Source: Ruminococcus_C sp963590855
GTDB taxonomy: Bacteria > Bacillota > Clostridia > Oscillospirales > Ruminococcaceae
Assembly (NCBI GenBank): GCA_963590855.1
Contig: CAVAQT010000027.1
Coordinates: 1 to 36,656, forward strand
Length of the DNA: 36,656 nucleotides
Reading direction: 5' to 3'
In this document: in pieces, positions 24,900 through 32,216 of the stretch
Layout: each line of letters starts with the position of its first letter
Position numbering within the stretch: position 1 is the stretch's first letter
The notes under the pieces: generated by a model
The model's input: the letters and a program-made list of their open reading frames with translations, nothing else
Told to the model about the DNA's origin: nothing
Databases searched by the model: none
Translations under genes and position numbers: made by a program

Positions 24900-27308
24900 A
24901 TGGCAGTAAAAGAAACTGGAAATCCCCAGAGAGAAGAATTAAAGCAGAAATTTGTAGACCGGCTCCAGCTGGAATGCAGCGTTTCTCCGGACGAAGCGTC
25001 CGATAAGCAGATCTATCAGGTGCTGTCTGCCCTGATGGTAGAAAAGCTGAAGCACAAGCGTCAGCACTTTGTCAACAAGACCAATTCCGTCGGCGGAAAG
25101 AGCGTGTACTATCTGTCCATGGAATTTCTGATGGGACGTTCCCTGAAGACCACTCTGTATAACCTGGAACTGGCAGACGATGTCCGCGCCATTCTCCAGG
25201 ACTATCACATCAATCTGGACAGCATCTTCGAGTGCGAGCCGGATGCAGGTCTGGGCAACGGCGGTCTGGGCCGTCTGGCTGCCTGCTATCTGGATGCAAT
25301 GGCAACCCAGGAGATCCCGGCGACCGGTCACTCCATCTGCTATGAGTATGGTATCTTCAAGCAGATCCTGGAGGACGGCTGGCAGACCGAAGAGCCGGAC
25401 AACTGGCTGCCGGGCGGCAGCGTATGGCTCGACCCGAAGCCGGACGAGGCGATCGAAGTACACTTCGAGGGCAATGTTCAGGAATACTGGCAGGATTCTT
25501 ATCACTACATCTCCCATGTGAACTACAACACCGTTATCGCCATCCCGTATGATATGTATGTCTCCGGCTATGGCAGCACCGGCGTTTCTACCCTGCGTCT
25601 GTGGAAGGCACAGGCACCGAGCTTCGATATGAAGGAATTCAACGAGGGCAACTATGAACAGGCACTGTCCCGGAACTCCATGGCAAACGCCATCTCCAAG
25701 GTGCTGTACCCCAACGACAACCACCTGGAGGGCAAGTCCCTGCGTCTGCGCCAGCAGTATTTCCTGTGCGCCGCAGCCATCGGTGATATCGTAAACCACC
25801 ACATGAACGTATACGGCACACTGGAAAACCTGCACGAAAAGGTTGCCATCCACATTAACGACACCCACCCGACACTGGCGATTCCGGAACTGATGCGTGT
25901 TCTGCTGGATGACTGCGGCTATACCTGGGATCGTGCATGGCACATCGTCACCAACACCTTCGCTTATACCAACCACACCGTTATGGCAGAGGCACTGGAA
26001 AAGTGGGATGTGAACCTGGTAAAACAGATCGTGCCGCGTATCTTCCAGATCATCGTAGAGATCAACAACCGTTACTGCGCAGGCCTGATGGAGCGCAACG
26101 GCGGCGACAGCGCAAGAACGACCCGCATGTCCATCATCAAGGACAACCAGATCCACATGGCGACCCTGTGCGTTATGGCTTCTCACAGCGTCAACGGCGT
26201 TTCCAAGCTGCACTCTGAGATCATCAAGGAGAGCGTATTCCACGAAGAATACCTGGATACCCCGAACAAGTTCAAGAACGTCACCAACGGTATCGCATAC
26301 CGCAGATGGCTGTATCAGTCCAACCCGGGTCTGACCCAGCTGCTGCGCGACAAGATCGGCGACGGCTTCCTGAAGGACGGCAGCGAGCTGAAAAAGCTGG
26401 ATGTCTTTGCAGATGACAAGGCAGTTCTGGAACAGCTGCGCAAGATCAAGAAGGAAAACAAAGAACGCTTCGCCAAGTATGTCAAGAAAAAGAGCGGTCT
26501 CGTACTGGACACCGACAGCATCTTTGATGCACAGGTAAAGCGTCTGCACGAATACAAGCGTCAGCACCTGAATGCAATGCACATTCTGGCACAGTATAAT
26601 GCCCTGCTGGAAAATCCGGATATGGACTTCACACCCAAGACCTATATCTTCGCGGCAAAGGCTGCACCGGGCTATTATCTGGCAAAGCAGATCATCAAGA
26701 TGATCTGGGCACTGTCCGAAGAGATCCGCAAGAATCCGCGCATTTCGGAAAAGCTGTCTGTTTACTTCCTGGAGAACTACTGCGTTACCATGTCCGAGCT
26801 GCTGATGCCGGCTTGTGATATTTCAGAGCAGATCTCTCTGGCAGGCACAGAGGCATCCGGTACCGGCAACATGAAGCTGATGCTGAACGGCGCGATCACA
26901 CTGGGCACACTGGACGGCGCAAACATCGAGATCGGCGACGCAGTCGGTTCGGACAACATCCTCATCTTCGGCATGAAGACCGAGGAGGTCAACAACCTCA
27001 AGGCCCGCGGCTATCGTCCGGAGGATTATTACAACAACAACCCGATCATCAAGAGCTGTATCGACCGGATGTATGCCGGCATCAACGGCTGCAAGTTCAC
27101 CGAAGTGGCTGACTCCCTGCGCACCCTGGATCCGTACATGGTTCTGGCTGACTTCGACAGCTACTGCCAGGTTCAGGAGCACAGCTCCAAGCTGTACACT
27201 GACAAGGATATCTGGACTAAGATGTCCCTGCACAACATCGCAAACGCAGGCATCTTCTCCGCAGACCGTGCAGTCAATGAATATGCAAAGGATATCTGGA
27301 ATATCTGA
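24900..27308 (+). CDS. glgP: Glycogen/maltodextrin phosphorylase
   Basis: An 802-residue PLP-dependent GT35 enzyme that releases glucose-1-phosphate from alpha-1,4-glucan chains in the cytoplasm. Seen: SVGGKSVYYLSMEFLMGR, EPDAGLGNGGLGRLAACYLD, HINDTHPTLAIPELMR, VKRLHEYKRQHLNA, and the PLP region EASGTGNMKLMLNGAITLGT with the lysine at about residue 659. The start at 24900 has GAGGAGG upstream; the longer frame from 24759 runs through the structured leader. It is followed by a terminator and then a GH13 enzyme, so the two form a storage-glucan or maltodextrin breakdown pair. Glycogen and maltodextrin preference cannot be told apart by eye. Confidence 0.96.
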   Translation: MAVKETGNPQREELKQKFVDRLQLECSVSPDEASDKQIYQVLSALMVEKLKHKRQHFVNKTNSVGGKSVYYLSMEFLMGRSLKTTLYNLELADDVRAILQDYHINLDSIFECEPDAGLGNGGLGRLAACYLDAMATQEIPATGHSICYEYGIFKQILEDGWQTEEPDNWLPGGSVWLDPKPDEAIEVHFEGNVQEYWQDSYHYISHVNYNTVIAIPYDMYVSGYGSTGVSTLRLWKAQAPSFDMKEFNEGNYEQALSRNSMANAISKVLYPNDNHLEGKSLRLRQQYFLCAAAIGDIVNHHMNVYGTLENLHEKVAIHINDTHPTLAIPELMRVLLDDCGYTWDRAWHIVTNTFAYTNHTVMAEALEKWDVNLVKQIVPRIFQIIVEINNRYCAGLMERNGGDSARTTRMSIIKDNQIHMATLCVMASHSVNGVSKLHSEIIKESVFHEEYLDTPNKFKNVTNGIAYRRWLYQSNPGLTQLLRDKIGDGFLKDGSELKKLDVFADDKAVLEQLRKIKKENKERFAKYVKKKSGLVLDTDSIFDAQVKRLHEYKRQHLNAMHILAQYNALLENPDMDFTPKTYIFAAKAAPGYYLAKQIIKMIWALSEEIRKNPRISEKLSVYFLENYCVTMSELLMPACDISEQISLAGTEASGTGNMKLMLNGAITLGTLDGANIEIGDAVGSDNILIFGMKTEEVNNLKARGYRPEDYYNNNPIIKSCIDRMYAGINGCKFTEVADSLRTLDPYMVLADFDSYCQVQEHSSKLYTDKDIWTKMSLHNIANAGIFSADRAVNEYAKDIWNI

Positions 27309-27343
27309 GAACGTGTTATCGCACATTCTGATATAATCTGACG

Positions 27344-27378
27344 AAAACGGAGCAGCACAAACCCTGCTCCGTTTTCTT
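27344..27378 (+). terminator. Terminator after glgP
   Basis: A 12-bp perfect stem, AAAACGGAGCAG (27344-27355) with CTGCTCCGTTTT (27364-27375). It lies between glgP and the GH13 gene, so GH13 expression needs read-through or its own promoter. A TGnTATAAT element at 27329-27337 just before it has no -35 partner. Confidence 0.85.
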
Positions 27379-27439
27379 GAATGGCACGGATCGTGCCGTG
27401 TCTGCTTCTCCCATTCCGCAAAGAAAGGAGCATCTCTGT

Positions 27440-29326
27440 ATGCGTTATTTTTACAACAGCTGGGATCCGGCATATAAGTCGCACTTCGGTGCCATTGCCC
27501 GGAACCAGAGCTGTCAGTTCACCATCTGTCTGCCGGAAGAGACCCCTCTGGACTTCTCTCCGGTGCTGGTCGTATTCCGCACCGGCTTCAAAGAGCGTTT
27601 TCTCCCGATGAACGTAAAGGCACACGAAAACGGCTATGTGACATACACCACCGACCTCATCCCGAAATACTCCGGTGTGCATTATTACTACTTCTCCTAT
27701 ACCTCCAACGGCGTGCGCCACTACATCAAGCGCGGCGATGCCTGCCACGGCATGCTGGATCAGGGCGAAATGTTCCAGCTCACCGTGTACAACGAGGACT
27801 ATCAGACACCGCAGTTCCTCAAAGGCGGCGTCATGTATCAGATCTTTCCCGATCGTTTTTGCAGCAGCGGCAAGGTGCACGACAATGTGCCCTCTGACCG
27901 CGTCATGCGCAACTGGGGCGAACTCCCCTACTACAAACCCGATCAGAACGGTCACGTCTGGAACAACGACTATTTCGGCGGCGATCTGGAAGGCATCCGC
28001 AGCAAGCTGGACTATCTGAAGGATCTGGGCGTCACCTGTATCTATCTGAACCCCATCTTTGAGTCCCATGAGAACCACCGCTATAACACGGCGAATTATC
28101 GAAATGTAGACCCGCTTCTCGGCACAAATGAGGACTTCCGGGAGCTGTGCAAGGCGGCAAAGGTACGGGGTATCTCCGTCATCCTGGACGGCGTATTCTC
28201 CCACACCGGCGCGGACAGCATCTATTTCAACAAGTTCGGCCGCTATAACAAACCCGGCGCTTATCAGTCCGAGAACAGCCCGTATTACTCCTGGTATCAC
28301 TTCTGGGGCAACAAGGAATACGAGTCCTGGTGGGGCATCGACACTCTGCCGAACGTAGACGAAAACAACCCCAGCTATACCAAGTATATCTGCGGCGACG
28401 ACGGCGTGCTGGATTACTGGATGAGCCTGGGTGCTGCCGGTTATCGTCTAGACGTGGCAGACGAGCTGCCGGACGAGTTCCTGGACAACCTGCGCACCTG
28501 CGTCAAGAAATATGACGAGGAAAAGATCGTCATCGGCGAGGTTTGGGAGGATGCTTCCAACAAGGAGGCTTACGGCGTCAAGCGGCGCTATCTCCTGGGC
28601 GACCAGCTGGACAGCGTCATGAACTATCCCTTCCGCGAGGCGATCATCGCCTACATGAAGGGCGAAGCTGCCACCACATTCCGTGACCGCATCATGGGCA
28701 TTCTGGAAAATTACCCGAAATGCACGGTGGATGTGCTGATGAACTTTGTCTCCACCCATGATATCGAGCGCGCCATCAACCGTTTCGGCGGTCAGCCCTG
28801 CGACGACAAGAGCAAGGACTGGATGGCATCCAACGAACTGACACCGGACGAGTATAACCGCGGCAAGGCACTGCTCAAGGGCGCAATGGTGCTCCAGTTC
28901 TTCCTGCCGGGCGTTCCCAGCATCTATTACGGCGATGAAGCCGGTTTGCAGGGTTGGAAAGACCCGTTCAACCGCCGGTGCTACCCCTGGGGCAATGAGG
29001 ACATGGATCTGGTGGATTATACCCGTCAGCTCGCCAAGATTCGGCGGGAGCACCCTGCATTCGCAGAAGGCGCAATGGAATTCCTGGTACTGGAGGACAA
29101 GGCGGTGGGCTTTGCCCGATATATCCCGGAGAACGGTTCCAGCGCAGTGGTGCTGCTGAACCGGAGCGATGAGACCACGATGGTTTCTCTCCGCGACAAG
29201 TGCTTTGAGAAATATGCGTTCAGCACCATTATCAGCGGCATCTGTGACGGTGACGCCGTGATCCTGCCGGCGCACAGCTATGCTGTTGTAAGTGCAGTCC
29301 GTACCAACCGCAAGGCCGCGCAGTAA
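27440..29326 (+). CDS. GH13 alpha-glucan hydrolase (neopullulanase/cyclomaltodextrinase-like)
   Basis: A 628-residue enzyme with an N-terminal beta domain (about 1-125), then a GH13 barrel: GVMYQIFPDRFC, DYFGGDLEGI, LNPIFESHENHRYNTANY, region I DGVFSHTG, nucleophile D338 in GYRLDVADE, acid/base E367 in VIGEVWED, and D441 in STHDIER, followed by a small C-terminal domain. No signal peptide, so it acts in the cytoplasm. AAAGGAG lies 9 bases before the ATG at 27440; the upstream ATG at 27377 sits in the terminator's T run. With the phosphorylase before it, it would trim or debranch maltodextrin or glycogen. Exact specificity is not readable. Confidence 0.93.
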   Translation: MRYFYNSWDPAYKSHFGAIARNQSCQFTICLPEETPLDFSPVLVVFRTGFKERFLPMNVKAHENGYVTYTTDLIPKYSGVHYYYFSYTSNGVRHYIKRGDACHGMLDQGEMFQLTVYNEDYQTPQFLKGGVMYQIFPDRFCSSGKVHDNVPSDRVMRNWGELPYYKPDQNGHVWNNDYFGGDLEGIRSKLDYLKDLGVTCIYLNPIFESHENHRYNTANYRNVDPLLGTNEDFRELCKAAKVRGISVILDGVFSHTGADSIYFNKFGRYNKPGAYQSENSPYYSWYHFWGNKEYESWWGIDTLPNVDENNPSYTKYICGDDGVLDYWMSLGAAGYRLDVADELPDEFLDNLRTCVKKYDEEKIVIGEVWEDASNKEAYGVKRRYLLGDQLDSVMNYPFREAIIAYMKGEAATTFRDRIMGILENYPKCTVDVLMNFVSTHDIERAINRFGGQPCDDKSKDWMASNELTPDEYNRGKALLKGAMVLQFFLPGVPSIYYGDEAGLQGWKDPFNRRCYPWGNEDMDLVDYTRQLAKIRREHPAFAEGAMEFLVLEDKAVGFARYIPENGSSAVVLLNRSDETTMVSLRDKCFEKYAFSTIISGICDGDAVILPAHSYAVVSAVRTNRKAAQ

Positions 29327-29353
29327 GCAGCCGGATACAACAAGAACCTATCG

Positions 29354-29378
29354 AAAGCGGCAGAAATGCCGCTTTTTT
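29354..29378 (+). terminator. Terminator of GH13 gene
   Basis: AAAGCGGCA (29354-29362) with TGCCGCTTT (29367-29375), loop GAAA, followed by T. Confidence 0.92.
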
Positions 29379-29483
29379 GTTTTGCGCCTTTTGCATATAT
29401 TGTCGAAAAGAATACGCAACAGCTTTTTATTTCAAAGAAATAGAGCAGTATTCTTTTTTTTCTTCGGAAATGTAGAAAAACGC

Positions 29484-29512
29484 TTTACAATCGCCTTGAA
29501 ATGTGCTATACT
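29484..29512 (+). promoter_or_regulatory. Promoter of tRNA-Pro
   Basis: TTTACA at 29484-29489, spacer 17, TATACT at 29507-29512, with an extended TGn before the -10. Confidence 0.85.
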
Positions 29513-29527
29513 ATATGAGTCGCCAAT

Positions 29528-29604
29528 CGAGGTGTGGCTCAGTTTGGTAGAGCACTACGTTCGGGACGTAGGGGCCGCAAGTTCGAATCTTGTCACCTCG
29601 ACCA
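29528..29604 (+). tRNA. tRNA-Pro (anticodon CGG)
   Basis: A complete 77-base cloverleaf with an encoded CCA end. Acceptor arms CGAGGTG (29528-29534) and CACCTCG (29594-29600); D arm GCTC/GAGC; anticodon arm CTACG-TTCGGGA-CGTAG with CGG at 29562-29564 and G37 as usual for proline; T arm GCAAG-TTCGAAT-CTTGT. Beyond its 3' end the gene content changes to that of a mobile element, so the 3' half is the likely attachment site. Confidence 0.97.
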
Positions 29605-29674
29605 TAGAAAATGCACGCAGTTTCTGGAAGTTTTCCCGTTGCTGCGTGTTTTGTTTTATCTGAGGAAACCTCGA

Positions 29675-29696
29675 ATTTGTGCGCCATTTGTGCGCC
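29675..29696 (+). repeat. Tandem 11-bp repeat next to the tRNA end (possible arm-type integrase sites)
   Basis: ATTTGTGCGCC occurs twice without a gap (29675-29685 and 29686-29696), 70 bases beyond the tRNA. Tyrosine integrases often bind short tandem direct repeats of this size beside the core attachment site. Confidence 0.6.
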
Positions 29697-29740
29697 GACA
29701 TTTCAAAAGCACACGAAAAAGCCGGACAGAATACAACAAG

Positions 29741-29778
29741 AAACCGCCACCGAAGTTACTGTACTTCGGGGCGGTTTT
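29741..29778. terminator. Terminator at the end of the toxin-like gene
   Basis: Arms AAACCGCC-a-CCGAAGT (29741-29756) and ACTTCGG-GGCGGTTT (29763-29777), loop of six. T-rich flanks are present on both strands, stronger on +. It lies four bases past the end of the minus-strand toxin-like gene. Confidence 0.75.
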
Positions 29779-29782
29779 CGTT

Positions 29783-30352
29783 TTACGCCTGCTCGTTGTC
29801 TTTCCATGCCATAAAATCCCGCAGCCACTGGGGCAGGGGTGTCACAAGGGGCATGATTTCGCCGCTCTGATAGAGTGCCACTTCTCGAAAACCGTTTTCG
29901 TTGTCGTAAAAATGCACTTCGTCACAGTACGGCAGCACCTCTGCCAAGTCTGTGAAACGCTTTTTATATCGCCGCAGCACGTCCTGTTTCGGAATATTGT
30001 GCCCGCCTTTGCGAACACGGTTTGCAATCCGAAAAAGGCTTTCCTCTGCACCGCTTACGCCCACATAATACAGCCGAATGTGGTAATTTTTTTCTCTTGC
30101 CTGCTGTATGGTGCGAATGGTACGCCTGCCGGAAAGTGTGGTTTCCTGCGAAAAGTTGATACCTTTTTGCAGGCAGTTTTCCACACGGGCGACGGCAAGC
30201 TTTCCGGCGGTCAGACGGTCGCAGGATTCCTTTGCGGCGATGGTGTCCGGATCAATAATCAAGCCCATATCCGGCAGCTGATGCCGCAGAACACCGGAAA
30301 GACTGCTTTTTCCCACGCCGTTCACACCGCCGATGATCGTGTATTGTTTCAA
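29783..30352 (-). CDS. Zeta-toxin-like P-loop kinase
   Basis: A 189-residue protein with a Walker A motif at the very start (IIGGVNGVGKSS, residues 6-17), then IIDPDTIA, FSQETTLSGRRT, YYVGVSGAEESLFRIANRVRKGGHNIP and a C-terminal tail. This pattern fits the zeta-toxin/predicted-ATPase family; zeta toxins phosphorylate UDP-N-acetylglucosamine and block wall synthesis. Whether this protein is a toxin is inference from family and context. The start codon is TTG, with GGAGGAG 5-6 bases upstream. It lies two bases after a small HTH gene, in the order of PezA-PezT modules. The same fold also occurs in non-toxin kinases. Confidence 0.82.
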   Translation of the reverse strand: MKQYTIIGGVNGVGKSSLSGVLRHQLPDMGLIIDPDTIAAKESCDRLTAGKLAVARVENCLQKGINFSQETTLSGRRTIRTIQQAREKNYHIRLYYVGVSGAEESLFRIANRVRKGGHNIPKQDVLRRYKKRFTDLAEVLPYCDEVHFYDNENGFREVALYQSGEIMPLVTPLPQWLRDFMAWKDNEQA

Positions 30353-30354
30353 GT

Positions 30355-30564
30355 TTACTCCTCCTCTGTGTACTCCAAAATATCACCTATATTGCATTCC
30401 AGCAACTCACATAGTTTTGCAAGCACCTCAAAAGAAACGCTCTGCTTGTGCCGCAGCCGCTGCAAAGTGGCTTGCCCGATCAGCTTTTCATTTCTGATTC
30501 TAGCGGACGTGTAGCCTTTTTCTTTCAATGCTGCCAGTACATCAATCTTATATTGAATCGGCAT
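30355..30564 (-). CDS. Small Cro/C1-type HTH regulator, probable antitoxin/repressor
   Basis: A 69-residue protein that is almost only a helix-turn-helix domain: KIDVLAALKEKGYTSARIRNEKLIGQATLQRLRHKQSVSFEVLAKLCELLECNIGDILEY. The ATG at 30564 has GAGGTGG upstream; the longer frame to 30717 runs through the operator region. It is translated just before the zeta-toxin-like gene (2-base gap). PezA antitoxins are about twice as long, with a toxin-binding C-terminus that is missing here, so it may act only as a DNA-binding repressor. Three 17-bp inverted repeats in front of it are its likely binding sites. Confidence 0.85.
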   Translation of the reverse strand: MPIQYKIDVLAALKEKGYTSARIRNEKLIGQATLQRLRHKQSVSFEVLAKLCELLECNIGDILEYTEEE

Positions 30565-30630
30565 TGTTTCCACCTCTTTTCCATGGAGCAGGAGGGCTTT
30601 TTTTATCGTGCCCACTTCTCCACTATACAC

Positions 30631-30663
30631 ATTATAGCACAATAAAGCACTTGATTCAAGTGC
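30631..30663 (-). promoter_or_regulatory. Promoter of HTH/zeta pair with operator site 1
   Basis: Minus strand: TTGAAT at 30654-30659, spacer 17, TATAAT at 30631-30636. The perfect 17-bp palindrome GCACTTGATTCAAGTGC (30647-30663) covers the -35, so binding would block transcription. Confidence 0.8.
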
Positions 30664-30680
30664 AAAAATAAACAAAATAA

Positions 30681-30697
30681 GCACTAGAAACTTGTGC
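30681..30697. promoter_or_regulatory. Operator site 2 of the HTH regulator
   Basis: GCACTAGAAACTTGTGC, an imperfect 17-bp inverted repeat midway between the two divergent promoters, starting 34 bases after site 1 and 33 before site 3 (about three helical turns each). Confidence 0.75.
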
Positions 30698-30707
30698 AAA
30701 ATGCGGA

Positions 30708-30736
30708 TTGACTGCACTAGAATCTTGTGCTATAAT
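30708..30736 (+). promoter_or_regulatory. Promoter of hypothetical gene with operator site 3 filling the spacer
   Basis: TTGACT at 30708-30713 and TATAAT at 30731-30736. The 17-base spacer is exactly the operator GCACTAGAATCTTGTGC (30714-30730). Confidence 0.85.
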
Positions 30737-30832
30737 AAAATCAGCAAAAGCGACAGGCAGCGGAAAACTCACCCAGAGAGCAGGAGAAAACCGAAACGGC
30801 TTTTGCAGGAAAACAGAAAGGAAGTTTTACAC

Positions 30833-31306
30833 ATGAAAAGTATTTTGCAGCTGGACAGAGAAAACCAGCTAGACCGGCAGCGGCGACTTTTGTTCTGCTG
30901 GTGCTACACAGAGGCAGCAAAGACGTTTCAGCCGTCCGAATTCGGCTACAGACACGACCGCTTTCAGATGCTCTATGAAACGCTACGCATTTTCCTTTTC
31001 CGTACCGTAAAAGTGTATTATTCGCACTATTGCTACATTCCGAACGCCGTTGCAGTGCAAACGTTTTTGTGGTTTGCCCATGGCGGGAAGTTTCCGGCAG
31101 AACTGCGGGGATTCGACCAGCCGCCGAAAGTGTGTGCATACGTTCCTGTTTCCGTTCAGTACCGTGTGGCACAGCAGACACGGGAAGAAATACTGTGCTA
31201 TTACCGCTTTCGAGCGAACAATGTTGACAAGGATTTCACCGACGAAGAGCAGGCAGAGGCGCAGGAAAAGCTCCGGCAGCTTTCCACACTGTCGGTGGAA
31301 CTCTGA
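30833..31306 (+). CDS. Hypothetical protein of mobile element, co-regulated with HTH/zeta pair
   Basis: A 157-residue soluble protein, rich in Arg, Tyr and Phe, with no signal or membrane helix and no motif I recognise. Segments: KSILQLDRENQLDRQRRLLFCW, FGYRHDRFQMLYETLRIFLFRT and a charged C-terminal helix DEEQAEAQEKLRQL. The ATG at 30833 has AAAGGAAG upstream; the frame from 30692 crosses the promoter. It is read away from the HTH/zeta pair from a promoter with the same operator, so it is probably controlled by the same repressor. It could be a further partner of that system or an unrelated element gene. Confidence 0.75.
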   Translation: MKSILQLDRENQLDRQRRLLFCWCYTEAAKTFQPSEFGYRHDRFQMLYETLRIFLFRTVKVYYSHYCYIPNAVAVQTFLWFAHGGKFPAELRGFDQPPKVCAYVPVSVQYRVAQQTREEILCYYRFRANNVDKDFTDEEQAEAQEKLRQLSTLSVEL

Positions 31307-31325
31307 GCATCAAGACCCGACACAC

Positions 31326-31356
31326 AAAAGGCAGGCGGCAGCGTCTGTCCTTTTTT
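31326..31356 (+). terminator. Terminator of hypothetical gene
   Basis: AAAAGGCAG (31326-31334) with CTGTCCTTTT (31345-31354) with one bulged base, then a run of T. Confidence 0.8.
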
Positions 31357-31359
31357 GTA

Positions 31360-32123
31360 TTTTTTGAAAGCCTCAACATTTCTCAACATTTCGCAGGCGG
31401 CACATCGTCGGTGGTATGCGTTAAACTCATAATGCCGAATACAGACTCAATAACGATTTGTTATTGAGGGTTGTACATCGCCGGTGGTATGCGTTAAACT
31501 CACATCATTTTTTACACGCTGTACGCCCTTGTAAGCCGCCTGTTCTGCTCCACGGGAAAGCTACCAGCTACCGACCGGCACAGAAAAACGCCGTACAGAG
31601 CCGCACAGAGGTTCTCTGCGTGGGTGCATGCCTCTGAAAAATCCCGAAGTTTATATTTTTCGTGCTGCTTCTCTGGACAGATGCACGGAATCCGGCTCCG
31701 GTCAGCAGGACAAGGTGCGGAATTTCGTTCCTACCCTTTGTAAGGGTGTCGCGTTTCGTTACCCCCCCTTTGCACTACCCCGTTTCAGGGTGTCCGCCAG
31801 AGCTACGCCCTGAAAGTTAGCGTCGGAAATCGCGACCCTATTCAAAATGCTGTCGCCTGCAAAAGCGAACAGAGTAAGAATTTTGCAGCAATACGTCATA
31901 ACGCACACAAGCCCCGCAGAGCCGCCTTGCATTTCCTCTGGTTCTTTTCCGAAAGAGCAGGCAGAACGGCTCAGAGGGCAGCACAGGGCTTTTCTGAAAA
32001 GGCTAATCTGGGGTTAGGGTTTGTATATCTCGGCTACCGTTTCGGTACCGGCTCTAAGGCCATCGAACCCGCTCTGACGGCACAGCTTTGTGCCGCCGGT
32101 CTTATACTACGCACTGCATACAC
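31360..32123. other. 760-base gene-free region with many hairpins; candidate large structured RNA
   Basis: No frame here has a ribosome site and family-like product. Perfect hairpins: CTCAATAAC/GTTATTGAG (31446-31468), ACCCTT/AAGGGT (31733-31747), an 11-bp stem TTTCAGGGTGT/ACGCCCTGAAA (31783-31815, one wobble), TACCG/CGGTA (about 32036-32048) and GGCACA/TGTGCC (32079-32094). The stretch ends in a strong terminator at 32124. Two near-identical 28-bp repeats lie at its left end. It could be a long non-coding RNA on the + strand, an att/ori control region, or decayed genes. Confidence 0.5.
31402..31502 (+). repeat. Pair of 28-bp direct repeats flanking a hairpin
   Basis: Copies at 31402-31429 and 31475-31502 are identical except one base (ACATCG then T or C, then CGGTGGTATGCGTTAAACTCA). 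The 45 bases between them contain the 9-bp hairpin CTCAATAAC/GTTATTGAG. Just to the left is a tandem 10-bp repeat CTCAACATTT (31372-31391). Confidence 0.85.
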
Positions 32124-32165
32124 AAAAGCCGGCTGCACAGGGCACACACCCCGCAGCCGGCTTTT
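32124..32165. terminator. Strong bidirectional terminator
   Basis: A 13-bp perfect stem, AAAAGCCGGCTGC (32124-32136) with GCAGCCGGCTTTT (32153-32165), loop of 16. It would end the minus-strand gene set at 32217 and any + strand transcript from the gene-free region. Confidence 0.88.
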
Positions 32166-32216
32166 CTATGATTCTCTCACGTTCCCAGCAGTGCAAACGC
32201 TTTTCGCTGCATCTGT

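Noticed and set aside
27329..27337. Extended -10 (TGnTATAAT) as a promoter for the GH13 gene.
   Set aside because: There is no -35 partner, and transcription would start at the glgP terminator hairpin.
31402..31502. Possible CRISPR repeats.
   Set aside because: Only two copies with one 45-base interval that itself holds a hairpin; no cas genes and no further units.
31627..32216. Fragments of + strand frames in the gene-free region (for example 31628-31813 and 31927-32220).
   Set aside because: They have no ribosome sites and shift frame repeatedly. A decayed gene cannot be fully excluded and is named as an alternative in the finding.
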